NCBI GenBank assembly: GCA_903911925.1
Contig: CAIWFH010000080.1
Coordinates: 1 to 64,000 of the forward strand
Direction: 5' to 3'
From: an uncultured Acidobacteriaceae bacterium
GTDB lineage: Bacteria; Acidobacteriota; Terriglobia; Terriglobales; Acidobacteriaceae
Length of the DNA: 64,000 bases
Shown: positions 54,676 through 62,623 of the stretch, piece after piece
How positions within the stretch are numbered: the first letter of the stretch is position 1
How the letters are laid out: each line of letters begins with the position of its first letter
Made by a program: the position numbers and the translations under genes
The notes under the pieces: model-generated
Databases searched by the model: none
Told to the model about the DNA's origin: nothing
What the model saw: the letters and a program-made list of their open reading frames with translations, nothing else

Positions 54676-55437
54676 ATGAGGCTATCGGACAAGGTAATTA
54701 TTGTGACTGGAGCCGCGGCTGGGCTGGGCCGCGCTGCTGCGGCCAGATTCGCTCGCGAGGGCGCATCGGTGGTGATGGCTGACACCAATGAAACCGCCGG
54801 CGCCGCGCTGGCCGGGGAGCTCGTTTCGCGGGGTTTGAAAGGCGTGTTCGTCCGCACCGATGTCTCGAAAGAAGGCGACGTCAAGGCCCTTGTGAACGCG
54901 GCTTTGGCTCGTTTCGGCCGCATCGACGTGCTCCATAACAATGCGGCAGTCCTCTACAACGACCGCGATTCGATCGTCCACGAAGTCAGCCTGGAAACCT
55001 GGGACATCGTGATGGGCGTGAATCTGCGCGGAGCCTTTCTCTGCGGCAAATACGTTCTGCCTTCGATGCTGAAACAGGGCGGGGGCTCCATCGTCTACCT
55101 GGGCTCGCCTACCGGCATCGTGGGATGCGCGCCTAAGCTTTCCGCCTACAGCACCAGCAAGGCGGGAATCACTGGCCTGGCCCGGGTGATGGCCGCCGCC
55201 TATGCCCGCAACGCTATTCGTGTCAACGTAATTGTTCCCGGCACTATGGACACCCCGATGAATAGCTATATTCTGTCGGATGACGAGGTTCGAGAACAAT
55301 TCAGGGAGGACGTGCCGCTGGGCCGCCTGGGATTGCCCTCCGATATCGAAGGGCTGGCGGTCTTTCTGGCTTCCGATGAGTCGTCGTACTGCACCGGCGG
55401 CGTTTACATGTGCGACGGCGGCTTGACCGCGGTTTGA
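54676..55437 (+). CDS. SDR-family oxidoreductase, paralogue of the SDR at 38732
   Basis: A 253-residue classical SDR starting at ATG 54676 with GGAAGG upstream. TGAAAGLG, NNAA, YLGSPTG, YSTSK. It shares with the 38732 enzyme the same length and the segments CAPKLSAYS, VMAAAYAR and PGTMDTPMN, so one arose from the other. It is divergent from the DhaKL-LsrF operon and followed 23 bases later by a glycoside hydrolase gene. Confidence 0.9.
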   Translation: MRLSDKVIIVTGAAAGLGRAAAARFAREGASVVMADTNETAGAALAGELVSRGLKGVFVRTDVSKEGDVKALVNAALARFGRIDVLHNNAAVLYNDRDSIVHEVSLETWDIVMGVNLRGAFLCGKYVLPSMLKQGGGSIVYLGSPTGIVGCAPKLSAYSTSKAGITGLARVMAAAYARNAIRVNVIVPGTMDTPMNSYILSDDEVREQFREDVPLGRLGLPSDIEGLAVFLASDESSYCTGGVYMCDGGLTAV

Positions 55438-55460
55438 ATCTCCAGCGAGGAATCACGACC

Positions 55461-57095
55461 ATGCGAACGATTCGAGTTATTGTTGTTGCCCTAGGCGTTC
55501 TGCTGCCTTCAATGTTGCTGGCCAATCCCGCTGACGTTTCGTTCTCGCAGCCCGCCGCGCAGATTGACCGTTACGACTTTGTCGAGATCGCCGCAACGGT
55601 GCAGACGCCCGATGCGAAGAACCCGTTCATGGACGCTACCCTGTCCGGGACTTTGCAGAACGCGGACGAGAGCCACCGCTGGGCCGTGGATGGCTTTTGC
55701 GATTCTGAAGACGGCAAGGTATTTCGGATTCGGTTCATGGCTCCGGTTGCCGGCGAATACAAGTACTCCGTGACCTACAAGCAGGGCGGCTTCACCAAAT
55801 CGTCGAGCGGCACGTTCCACGCCGTCGAAGCTCAAAAGCGCGGCTTGCTGCGCGTCGATCCCGCTTATCCATGGCATTTCATCTGGTCGGGAACCGGGGA
55901 GCATTTCTTCTTTAACGGCACCACGGCATACTGGCTGGTAGGGTTTCGCGACGACCACACGATTCAATACAGCCTCGATCGACTGCACCGGCTCAAGGTA
56001 AACCGGCTGCGGGTGACGATTTCGGGCCGTGAGGCTTCAACGCTATTTGGGGAACCGGTGATGTACGGAGCAGCATGGACCGCCCTGATTGCGGCCTGGC
56101 CAGCACAGAGCGCGGATGACCCTCTCCATCCCGGTTTCGATTACAACCGCTTCAACCTGCCTTACTGGCAGAAGTTCGACCGGATGCTGATGTACGCCCG
56201 CGATCGCGACATGAACATCTCCCTTGTTCTCGACATGAATGACGGCAGGGTTCATCCGGCCGCGGGGAGCGACGATGAACACCGTTTCATTCGCTATGCG
56301 GTCAACCGCTTTGCGGCCTTTTCAAACATCACATGGGACATGGGAGACGATCTCGACTCCTATCGTGACGACAATTGGACGCATGAAACCGGCTCGTTGA
56401 TCCAGGAACTGGACCCATACAAGCACCTTGAAACAAGCCATCCCGCCGGCGGCAACGAACATCAGGATCGCGCTTCTTCATGGTTCGGCTTCACCTCGTA
56501 TCAGGAGTGGTCCCGCAAGCAGCACGAACTGATCCTGGCCTCCCGCAAGCTGCAGGAGAAAACCGGCCGCATCATTCCGCAAACCAACGAAGAGTATGGC
56601 TACGAGGACCACTATCCCTTCTGGGCTGCTCCCGATTCGGATTCGGCTGACGCACTGAGGCGCACGGCATGGGACATATATATGGCAGGCGGCTATCAAA
56701 CGGCGGGGGAGTCTGCCCGTCGCGGCACCAACATCCGCCCAGACATGGGCGGCGGCTGGCTGAATGGACGCGGGGACGACACCCAGACCATGTTCCTCGG
56801 CTACGGCCACATCGTGGACTTTTTTGCTGCCTTTGAATGGTGGAAGACCAATCCCCACGACGAACTTGTCAACAATGGCGCGTATTGTATCGCCGATCCG
56901 GGAAAGACTTATGCCGTTTATCTTCCCCACGGCGGACAGGTTACGGTTCAACTGCAGCCGGGACGGTATCGTGCGGCGTGGTACAGCGCGATGACAGGCG
57001 AGCGGATTGATCTGCCCGCCGCTGAAGGGCCGAACTGGACTTCACCCGAGACTCCGGACAAGTTTGACTGGGCTTTGCTGCTGCAGGCGATGTAG
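55461..57095 (+). CDS. Secreted DUF5060/DUF4038-type glycoside hydrolase
   Basis: A 544-residue exported enzyme; ATG 55461 with GAGG upstream and signal peptide ending SMLLANPA. Residues about 22-128 form a DUF5060 Ig-like domain (QPAAQIDRYDFVEIAATVQT...EYKYSVTYKQGG). A TIM-barrel region follows (HFIWSGTGEHFFFNGTTAYW, FSNITWDMGDDLD), then a C-terminal beta domain (YAVYLPHGGQVTVQLQPGRYRAAWYSAMTG). Together with the DUF4038 gene at 40709 it gives the island two related extracytoplasmic hydrolases. Confidence 0.82.
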   Translation: MRTIRVIVVALGVLLPSMLLANPADVSFSQPAAQIDRYDFVEIAATVQTPDAKNPFMDATLSGTLQNADESHRWAVDGFCDSEDGKVFRIRFMAPVAGEYKYSVTYKQGGFTKSSSGTFHAVEAQKRGLLRVDPAYPWHFIWSGTGEHFFFNGTTAYWLVGFRDDHTIQYSLDRLHRLKVNRLRVTISGREASTLFGEPVMYGAAWTALIAAWPAQSADDPLHPGFDYNRFNLPYWQKFDRMLMYARDRDMNISLVLDMNDGRVHPAAGSDDEHRFIRYAVNRFAAFSNITWDMGDDLDSYRDDNWTHETGSLIQELDPYKHLETSHPAGGNEHQDRASSWFGFTSYQEWSRKQHELILASRKLQEKTGRIIPQTNEEYGYEDHYPFWAAPDSDSADALRRTAWDIYMAGGYQTAGESARRGTNIRPDMGGGWLNGRGDDTQTMFLGYGHIVDFFAAFEWWKTNPHDELVNNGAYCIADPGKTYAVYLPHGGQVTVQLQPGRYRAAWYSAMTGERIDLPAAEGPNWTSPETPDKFDWALLLQAM

Positions 57096-57103
57096 GGGGC
57101 AAC

Positions 57104-57126
57104 AGCGAACATAGGCGAGGTTCGCT
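57104..57126. terminator. Short hairpin after the glycoside hydrolase gene
   Basis: agcgaac and gttcgct pair perfectly around a nine-base loop, nine bases beyond the stop. No T run follows, so termination is uncertain. Confidence 0.35.
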
Positions 57127-57188
57127 TAGCCGGTATCGTCAGGAGGCGGTGCAAGCACCCAGAGTCCGTATCTGGAATAGGCTCCGAG

Positions 57189-57208
57189 GGCCGGGAGGCT
57201 GGCGCTAC
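57189..57208. repeat. Short GC-rich repeat, second copy
   Basis: ggccgggaggctggcgctac differs by one base from the copy at 13353-13372. Confidence 0.5.
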
Positions 57209-57331
57209 AAAAAACATGTCAACGTTCAGCTTTAAATTATTACAAATAATACACTTAAACCAGCATCCCTCCTTCAAATCACATCACAGCTGCGCACAAT
57301 GCGGGATGTTGTGAGCAGGGACTCTGCGGTT

Positions 57332-57347
57332 CGTGACCGCCGTCACG
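57332..57347. promoter_or_regulatory. Candidate Rex operator upstream of rex-hydrogenase operon
   Basis: cgtgaccgccgtcacg has perfect arms CGTGAC/GTCACG and the GTGA-N6-TCAC spacing of Rex (and CRP/FNR) sites. It is 33 bases before the rex ATG. A second AT-rich palindrome, ATTATT-aca-AATAAT, lies at 57236-57250 in a stretch much richer in A/T than its surroundings. Confidence 0.45.
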
Positions 57348-57380
57348 GATGGCAAAGAGCGTTGCCCGTAGATTCAGTAT

Positions 57381-58085
57381 ATGGTTATCGATATGAATTT
57401 ATCGATTGAATCACCCTTGAAGCGGCCTGACGCGCCGTCTATTCCGCAGCCCAGCCTGCGGCGGTTGCCCCAGTACCACCATTACCTGGTGGACCTGGAA
57501 GCCAAAGGGATAGGCCGCGTCTCCTGCAGCACAATCGGCCGGGATTTGAACCTGGTTCCGATCCAGGTGCGGAAAGACCTGCAGTACACCGGCATCATCG
57601 GCAAACCGAAGACCGGTTACTCGGTAACCGAACTCATTTTGACCATTGAAACGTTTCTCGGCTGGAACAACGTCAACGAGGCGTTTCTGGTGGGGGCGGG
57701 CAACCTGGGCACGGCGCTTCTTGGACATGAGAGGTTCTCGAAGTTCGGGCTGCAGATTGTGGCCGCTTTCGACTCCGACCCGCAAAAGGCCGGAATTTGG
57801 ATCCACAACAAGGCGGTATTGCCGCTGGACAAGCTTGCCGACCTGGCCCAGCGGATGAGCATCCACCTGGGAATCATCACCGCTCCGGCTGAAAACGCGC
57901 AGACGATTGCCGATGAAATGGTCAAAGGGGGCATCCAGGCCATCTGGAACTTCGCTCCCGTGAAGCTCAACGTACCCGCGCACATTATCGTGCACAACGA
58001 AGATCTCTACAGTTCGCTCGCTTCGCTCTCCTGGAAGCTGGCCAGACGATTCCGAGTTCCAATTCAAGAGAGGGAGGCAGTTTAG
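57381..58085 (+). CDS. rex: Redox-sensing transcriptional repressor Rex
   Basis: A 234-residue repressor. The N-terminal winged helix is LRRLPQYHHYLVDLEAKGIGRVSCSTIGRDLNLVPIQVRKDLQYTG. The NAD(H)-binding Rossmann domain begins FLVGAGNLGTALLGH (GxGxxG at 105-110). A domain-swapped C-terminal helix follows. Rex senses the NADH/NAD+ ratio and releases DNA when NADH is high. Its stop abuts the hydrogenase ATG, so it is first in the operon it most likely controls. Confidence 0.92.
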   Translation: MVIDMNLSIESPLKRPDAPSIPQPSLRRLPQYHHYLVDLEAKGIGRVSCSTIGRDLNLVPIQVRKDLQYTGIIGKPKTGYSVTELILTIETFLGWNNVNEAFLVGAGNLGTALLGHERFSKFGLQIVAAFDSDPQKAGIWIHNKAVLPLDKLADLAQRMSIHLGIITAPAENAQTIADEMVKGGIQAIWNFAPVKLNVPAHIIVHNEDLYSSLASLSWKLARRFRVPIQEREAV

Positions 58086-58646
58086 ATGGCGTCGATGCCA
58101 ATAGCCGTTGACCGCGCAGGAAAGTTCGAAAAGGTGTGCGGAATCCTTGATCTACACGCACGCCGTCCAGCACGGCTTATTCCGATCCTGCAGGCAATTC
58201 AGCATGAGTATCAATATCTTCCTGAAGAAGTGCTGACCTATGTGGCAACGTCGCTGGATGTTCCTCCGGCGCGCGTCTTTGGCGTGGCTACGTTCTACGC
58301 GCACTTTGCGCTGGTTCCGAAGGGCAAGCACGTGATTCGCATGTGCGACGGAACGGCATGCCACGTGAAGCAGTCAATTCCCGTGCTGGAGGCGCTGCAC
58401 GCGAAACTGGGCACCAGCGAGAACTGCAAGACGACCCCCGACATGATGTTCACGGTGGAGACGGTTGCCTGCCTTGGCGCTTGCGGATTGGCCCCGGTGG
58501 TGGTGATCGACGAGCAAGTGTACGGACAGATAACGCCGGAGCGCGCCGTGGCCCTGGTGGACGAGATCAAGGCACAAGAGGCGTTGTTGCAGGGCGCTTC
58601 AGCAAACGAAGCTGGGCAGCCCTCAGCGGAGGCGTCCCATGTCTAG
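58086..58646 (+). CDS. hndA: NuoE/HndA-like [2Fe-2S] subunit of NAD(P)-linked [FeFe]-hydrogenase
   Basis: A 186-residue thioredoxin-like ferredoxin subunit. Cluster ligands are C87, C92 (CDGTAC), C129 and C133 (CLGAC), the CX4C...CX3C set of NuoE. The N-terminal helical part has RPARLIPILQAIQHEYQYLPEEVL. The last 25 residues are a non-conserved tail. It passes electrons with HndC between NAD(P)H and the catalytic subunit. Confidence 0.9.
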   Translation: MASMPIAVDRAGKFEKVCGILDLHARRPARLIPILQAIQHEYQYLPEEVLTYVATSLDVPPARVFGVATFYAHFALVPKGKHVIRMCDGTACHVKQSIPVLEALHAKLGTSENCKTTPDMMFTVETVACLGACGLAPVVVIDEQVYGQITPERAVALVDEIKAQEALLQGASANEAGQPSAEASHV

Positions 58647-60537
58647 TTCTGGAACTCTCCCGGTGATATCCGGAAATGGAAAGGGAATTTCAACGCACGC
58701 CCAGGTGCGCCGCGTGATTATCTGCGCGGGCACGGGCTGCATGGCCAACGGCGCAATGAAGGTGTTTGAGCAGTTCAAGAGCGAGATTGCGAACGCCGGC
58801 CTGCGCGTTGTGCTCGAGCTTCGTCCGGAAGCCGAGAGCGACGAGATCAGGGTATCGAAGAGCGGCTGCCAGGGATTTTGCCAGATGGGTCCGCTGGTGT
58901 CAGTGGTGCCCGACGGCATTCTTTATACCAAAGTGCGCAGCGAGGACGTTCAAGAAATCGTGCAGCAGACCCTGGGCGCGGGCCAAGTTGTGGACCGCCT
59001 GCTTTACAAGGACCCCGGTACGCGCAAGAGCTGTCGCGGGCTTGAAGACAATCCTTTCTATGCACGCCAGAGCCGGTTTGTTTTGCACGAGTGCGGATTC
59101 CTCGATCCGGAAGACATTCGTGAGTACATGCTGCACGGCGGATATGGCGCGGCGCGGATGGCATTTGTTGAGATGTCGCCGGAAGAAATTTGCAAGATGA
59201 TCACGGCTTCGGGCCTGCGCGGTAGAGGCGGCGGCGGATTTCCGACCGGGCGCAAGTGGGACGCGGCGCGAGTGCAGACCTCGACGAAGAAGTACATTAT
59301 CTGCAACGGCGACGAAGGCGACCCCGGCGCGTTCATGAACCGCTCGGTGATGGAAGGCAATCCGCACAGCGTGATTGAAGGCATGATGATTGCGGCGCGC
59401 GCCATCGGCGCCAACGAGATGCTGGTTTACGTCCGCGCGGAATATCCGCTGGCCGTGGAACGCATGCGGCGCGCGGTTGCCGATGCAGAGCGCGAAGGCA
59501 TTCTGGGAAAGAACGTATTCGGAACCGGCCTCTCAATGAAGTGCGAAGTGATGGAAGGCGCGGGCGCATTTGTCTGCGGCGAAGAGACGGCCATGATCGC
59601 GTCCATTGAAGGACGGCGCGGCATGCCATCGCCGAAGCCTCCCTTCCCTGCCCAGAGCGGACTGTGGGGCAAGCCGACCATCATTAATAACGTTGAGACG
59701 CTGGCGCACGTGTGCCGCATTCTCAACGAGGGTCCCGAGGTATTCCACAGCATCGGCACCAAGGACTCGCCGGGCACCAAGACATTTGCCCTGACCGGCC
59801 ACGTGTCAAACACCGGCCTGGTTGAAGTTCCCTTTGGCACGCCGCTGCGCGAGATTGTTTACAACATCGGCGGCGGAGTTACGGACGACGCGGGCAAGAT
59901 CTGGAAGACCGGTTTCAAGGCCGTGCAGATTGGCGGGCCTTCCGGCGGCTGCCTCACCGAGGAGCATCTGGATCTGCCTCTTGCCTATGAGTCGCTGCGA
60001 TCGGTAGGAGCAATGGTTGGTTCGGGCGGCCTCGTGGTAATGAATCAGGGCACCTGCATGGTGAGCATCGCGCGCTTCTTCATGGAGTTCACGCAACGCG
60101 AGTCCTGCGGCAAGTGCGTACTTTGCCGCGAGGGGACGAAACAACTGCTGGCGCTGCTGGATGACGTAATTGAAGGCCGGGCCGATGCAGGCACGCTGCT
60201 GCTGCTTGAAAAGCTGGGAAAAGCGGTGCAAGTGGGATCGTTGTGCGGGCTTGGCAAAACGGCGCCGAACCCAGTGCTCTCGACCCTGCGCTACTTCCGC
60301 AAGGAGTACGAAGAGCACATCTTTGAAAAGAAGTGCCGGACCGGACGGTGCAAGGCGCTGCTGAGCCCGTCGATCAACGAGGCCAAGTGCAAGGGATGCG
60401 GTATGTGCATCGCCGCGTGCCCAACGCACGCCATTAGCGGAGAAAAGAAGAAGCCGCACCACATTGACAGTGAACTGTGCATCAAGTGCGGCGCCTGCGC
60501 CGCAACATGCAAACTACATGCGGTCGAGGGGATATAG
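58639..60537 (+). CDS. hndC: NuoF/HndC-like flavoprotein subunit of [FeFe]-hydrogenase
   Basis: A 632-residue subunit. It has an N-terminal thioredoxin-like [2Fe-2S] domain (C29, C34, C77, C81), an FMN/NADH module with GRGGGGFPTG (194-203) and NGDEGDPGAFMNR, a [4Fe-4S] site ESCGKCVLCREGTK, and a C-terminal two-cluster ferredoxin domain (CKGCGMCIAACP, CIKCGACAATC). This is the HydB/HndC plan of trimeric, often electron-bifurcating, group A3 enzymes. It overlaps hndA by eight bases. Confidence 0.93.
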   Translation: MSSSGTLPVISGNGKGISTHAQVRRVIICAGTGCMANGAMKVFEQFKSEIANAGLRVVLELRPEAESDEIRVSKSGCQGFCQMGPLVSVVPDGILYTKVRSEDVQEIVQQTLGAGQVVDRLLYKDPGTRKSCRGLEDNPFYARQSRFVLHECGFLDPEDIREYMLHGGYGAARMAFVEMSPEEICKMITASGLRGRGGGGFPTGRKWDAARVQTSTKKYIICNGDEGDPGAFMNRSVMEGNPHSVIEGMMIAARAIGANEMLVYVRAEYPLAVERMRRAVADAEREGILGKNVFGTGLSMKCEVMEGAGAFVCGEETAMIASIEGRRGMPSPKPPFPAQSGLWGKPTIINNVETLAHVCRILNEGPEVFHSIGTKDSPGTKTFALTGHVSNTGLVEVPFGTPLREIVYNIGGGVTDDAGKIWKTGFKAVQIGGPSGGCLTEEHLDLPLAYESLRSVGAMVGSGGLVVMNQGTCMVSIARFFMEFTQRESCGKCVLCREGTKQLLALLDDVIEGRADAGTLLLLEKLGKAVQVGSLCGLGKTAPNPVLSTLRYFRKEYEEHIFEKKCRTGRCKALLSPSINEAKCKGCGMCIAACPTHAISGEKKKPHHIDSELCIKCGACAATCKLHAVEGI

Positions 60538-60541
60538 CCAG

Positions 60542-62602
60542 ATGAATACGGTCATTCAGCCTACGTTGACAATCGATGGAAGAACAGTGGCGATCGAAGG
60601 CGAGCGGAATCTGCTCGAACTGGTTCGCAAGGCCAACATCGATCTGCCTACCTTCTGCTATCACTCGGAACTGAGCGTGTACGGGGCGTGCCGCCTGTGC
60701 CTGGTGCAGATCGAGGGTCGGGGAATCCAGGGTGCGTGTTCGACGCCGCCAGAGCCGGGCCTGAAGATTCTCACCACCACCCCGGAGATCCGGGAGATCC
60801 GCCGCATCTCAGTGGAACTGCTGCTAGCCAATCATGACCAGAGCTGCCCCACTTGCTCGCGCAGCACAAACTGCCAGTTGCAGAGTCTGGCCCAACGGCT
60901 GGGCGTGAAACAGGTGCGCTTCAAGCCAGTGCACAAACCGGTCCCGCTGGATGAGTCTTCACCATCACTGGTTCGCGACCCCAACAAGTGCGTTCTCTGC
61001 GGCGACTGCGTTCGCATGTGCTCTGAGATCCAGGGCATCGGCGCGATTGACTTTGCCTATCGCGGACACGAAGTGAGCGTGCAGCCGGCCTTTGGGAAAG
61101 ATCTTGGCGATGTTGAATGCGTCAACTGCGGACAATGCGCCAGCGTGTGCCCAACCGGCGCGCTGACTCCGAAGTCGGAGATTGACCAGGTCTGGAACCT
61201 GCTGGCCGATCCTACAAAGACGGTGATTGTGCAGATTGCGCCCGCCGTGCGCGTGGGACTGGGCGAGAGCTTTGGCCTGCCGCCGGGAGAGATTACCACG
61301 GGCCGGATCGTGGCGGCCCTCAAGTTTCTCGGCTTCGACCAGATCTACGACACATCGTTCGCTGCCGATCTTACTGTCATTGAAGAAAGCACCGAGTTCC
61401 TGGAGCGGAAAACCAAAGGCGGCACGCTGCCGATGTTTACTTCCTGCTGCCCGGGCTGGGTTAAATACGCTGAGCAGTATTTCCCTGAGCTGCTACCCAA
61501 TCTATCAACATGCCGCTCGCCGCAGGCTATGTTCGGCTCACTGGTGAAGGGGATGCTTCCCGACCAGCTCAAGGTAGAACGCAAGGACCTGAAGGTTGTA
61601 GCCATCATGCCTTGCACGGCCAAGAAGTTCGAAGCCCAGCGCCCTGAGATGGGCGTTGATGGCGATCCCGACGTGGACAACGTGCTGACCACGCAGGAAC
61701 TGGCGCAGATGATCAAGTCTGCCGGCCTGATCTTCGAAACGCTGCAACCCGAATCGTTCGACATGCCCTTCGGCTTCTACACCGGCGCCGGTGTGATCTT
61801 TGGAAACTCCGGCGGCGTGATGGAAGCGGTTCTGCGCTACGCGGCGGAGAAGGTTACGGGAAAGAAACTGGAAGATGTCGAATTCCAGCAAGTGCGCGGC
61901 GATTCAGGACTTCGCGAAGCTTCAATCAACGTGAACGGCACAGAGCTCAAACTGGCGGTTGTTCACGGATTGCGCAATGCCCGCGTGGTTGCCGAACAGG
62001 TGAGAGCGGGCACGAGCCACTACGATCTGATCGAAGTGATGGCATGCCCCGGCGGGTGCATCGGCGGGGCCGGACAGCCCATATCCACTTCACGCGATTC
62101 ACGCGCGCTGAGGACCAAGGGCCTGTATAACGCCGACAAGATGCTGCAACTGCACAAGTCGCAGGACAACGTGTTCATCACCGAGTGCTATACAAAGTTT
62201 CTGGGCGAGATCGGCGGCGAGAAGGCGCATCACCTCTTGCACACCAGCTACCAGAGCCGCCATCGCATCTCAGATGAATCTCTGCCCTTGATGCAGTCAA
62301 AGAGCGACGACAAAGTTAAAGTGAGCGTGTGCCTGGGAACCAACTGCTTCCTGAAGGGCTCGCAGGATGTTCTGAATGGCGTTCTTCGCCACGCGGAGCA
62401 GACCGGACTGGAAGGGCGCCTGGATGTGAGGGCGGGCTTCTGCTTCGAGAAATGCGAAACGGGCCCAACAGTAATGATCGATGGCCAGCATGTTTGCGGG
62501 TGCACGGCCGAAAAGGCAATTGAAGTAATCAACAGCCGGATCGAGAACGACAGCCCGGCTCATACCAACGGCGCTGAGTCCACCAACCCCGAAGCTGAAT
62601 AA
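60542..62602 (+). CDS. hndD: Catalytic [FeFe]-hydrogenase subunit, group A3
   Basis: A 686-residue catalytic subunit. [2Fe-2S]: C39, C50, C53, C66. His-ligated [4Fe-4S]: H98, C102, C105, C111. Two [4Fe-4S]: C150-C160 and C193-C203. H-cluster motifs: TSCCPGW (300-306), MPCTAKKFE (from 356), MACPGGCIGGAGQP (from 500; Ala where GGGQP is usual). Both Cys of TSCC are present, including the proton-relay one, so it should be catalytic, not sensory. A small-subunit-like segment follows, then a thioredoxin-like [2Fe-2S] domain (C597, C602, C634, C638) as in T. maritima HydA. Confidence 0.95.
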   Translation: MNTVIQPTLTIDGRTVAIEGERNLLELVRKANIDLPTFCYHSELSVYGACRLCLVQIEGRGIQGACSTPPEPGLKILTTTPEIREIRRISVELLLANHDQSCPTCSRSTNCQLQSLAQRLGVKQVRFKPVHKPVPLDESSPSLVRDPNKCVLCGDCVRMCSEIQGIGAIDFAYRGHEVSVQPAFGKDLGDVECVNCGQCASVCPTGALTPKSEIDQVWNLLADPTKTVIVQIAPAVRVGLGESFGLPPGEITTGRIVAALKFLGFDQIYDTSFAADLTVIEESTEFLERKTKGGTLPMFTSCCPGWVKYAEQYFPELLPNLSTCRSPQAMFGSLVKGMLPDQLKVERKDLKVVAIMPCTAKKFEAQRPEMGVDGDPDVDNVLTTQELAQMIKSAGLIFETLQPESFDMPFGFYTGAGVIFGNSGGVMEAVLRYAAEKVTGKKLEDVEFQQVRGDSGLREASINVNGTELKLAVVHGLRNARVVAEQVRAGTSHYDLIEVMACPGGCIGGAGQPISTSRDSRALRTKGLYNADKMLQLHKSQDNVFITECYTKFLGEIGGEKAHHLLHTSYQSRHRISDESLPLMQSKSDDKVKVSVCLGTNCFLKGSQDVLNGVLRHAEQTGLEGRLDVRAGFCFEKCETGPTVMIDGQHVCGCTAEKAIEVINSRIENDSPAHTNGAESTNPEAE

Positions 62603-62623
62603 GTAGACGAACAGGAGAATACC

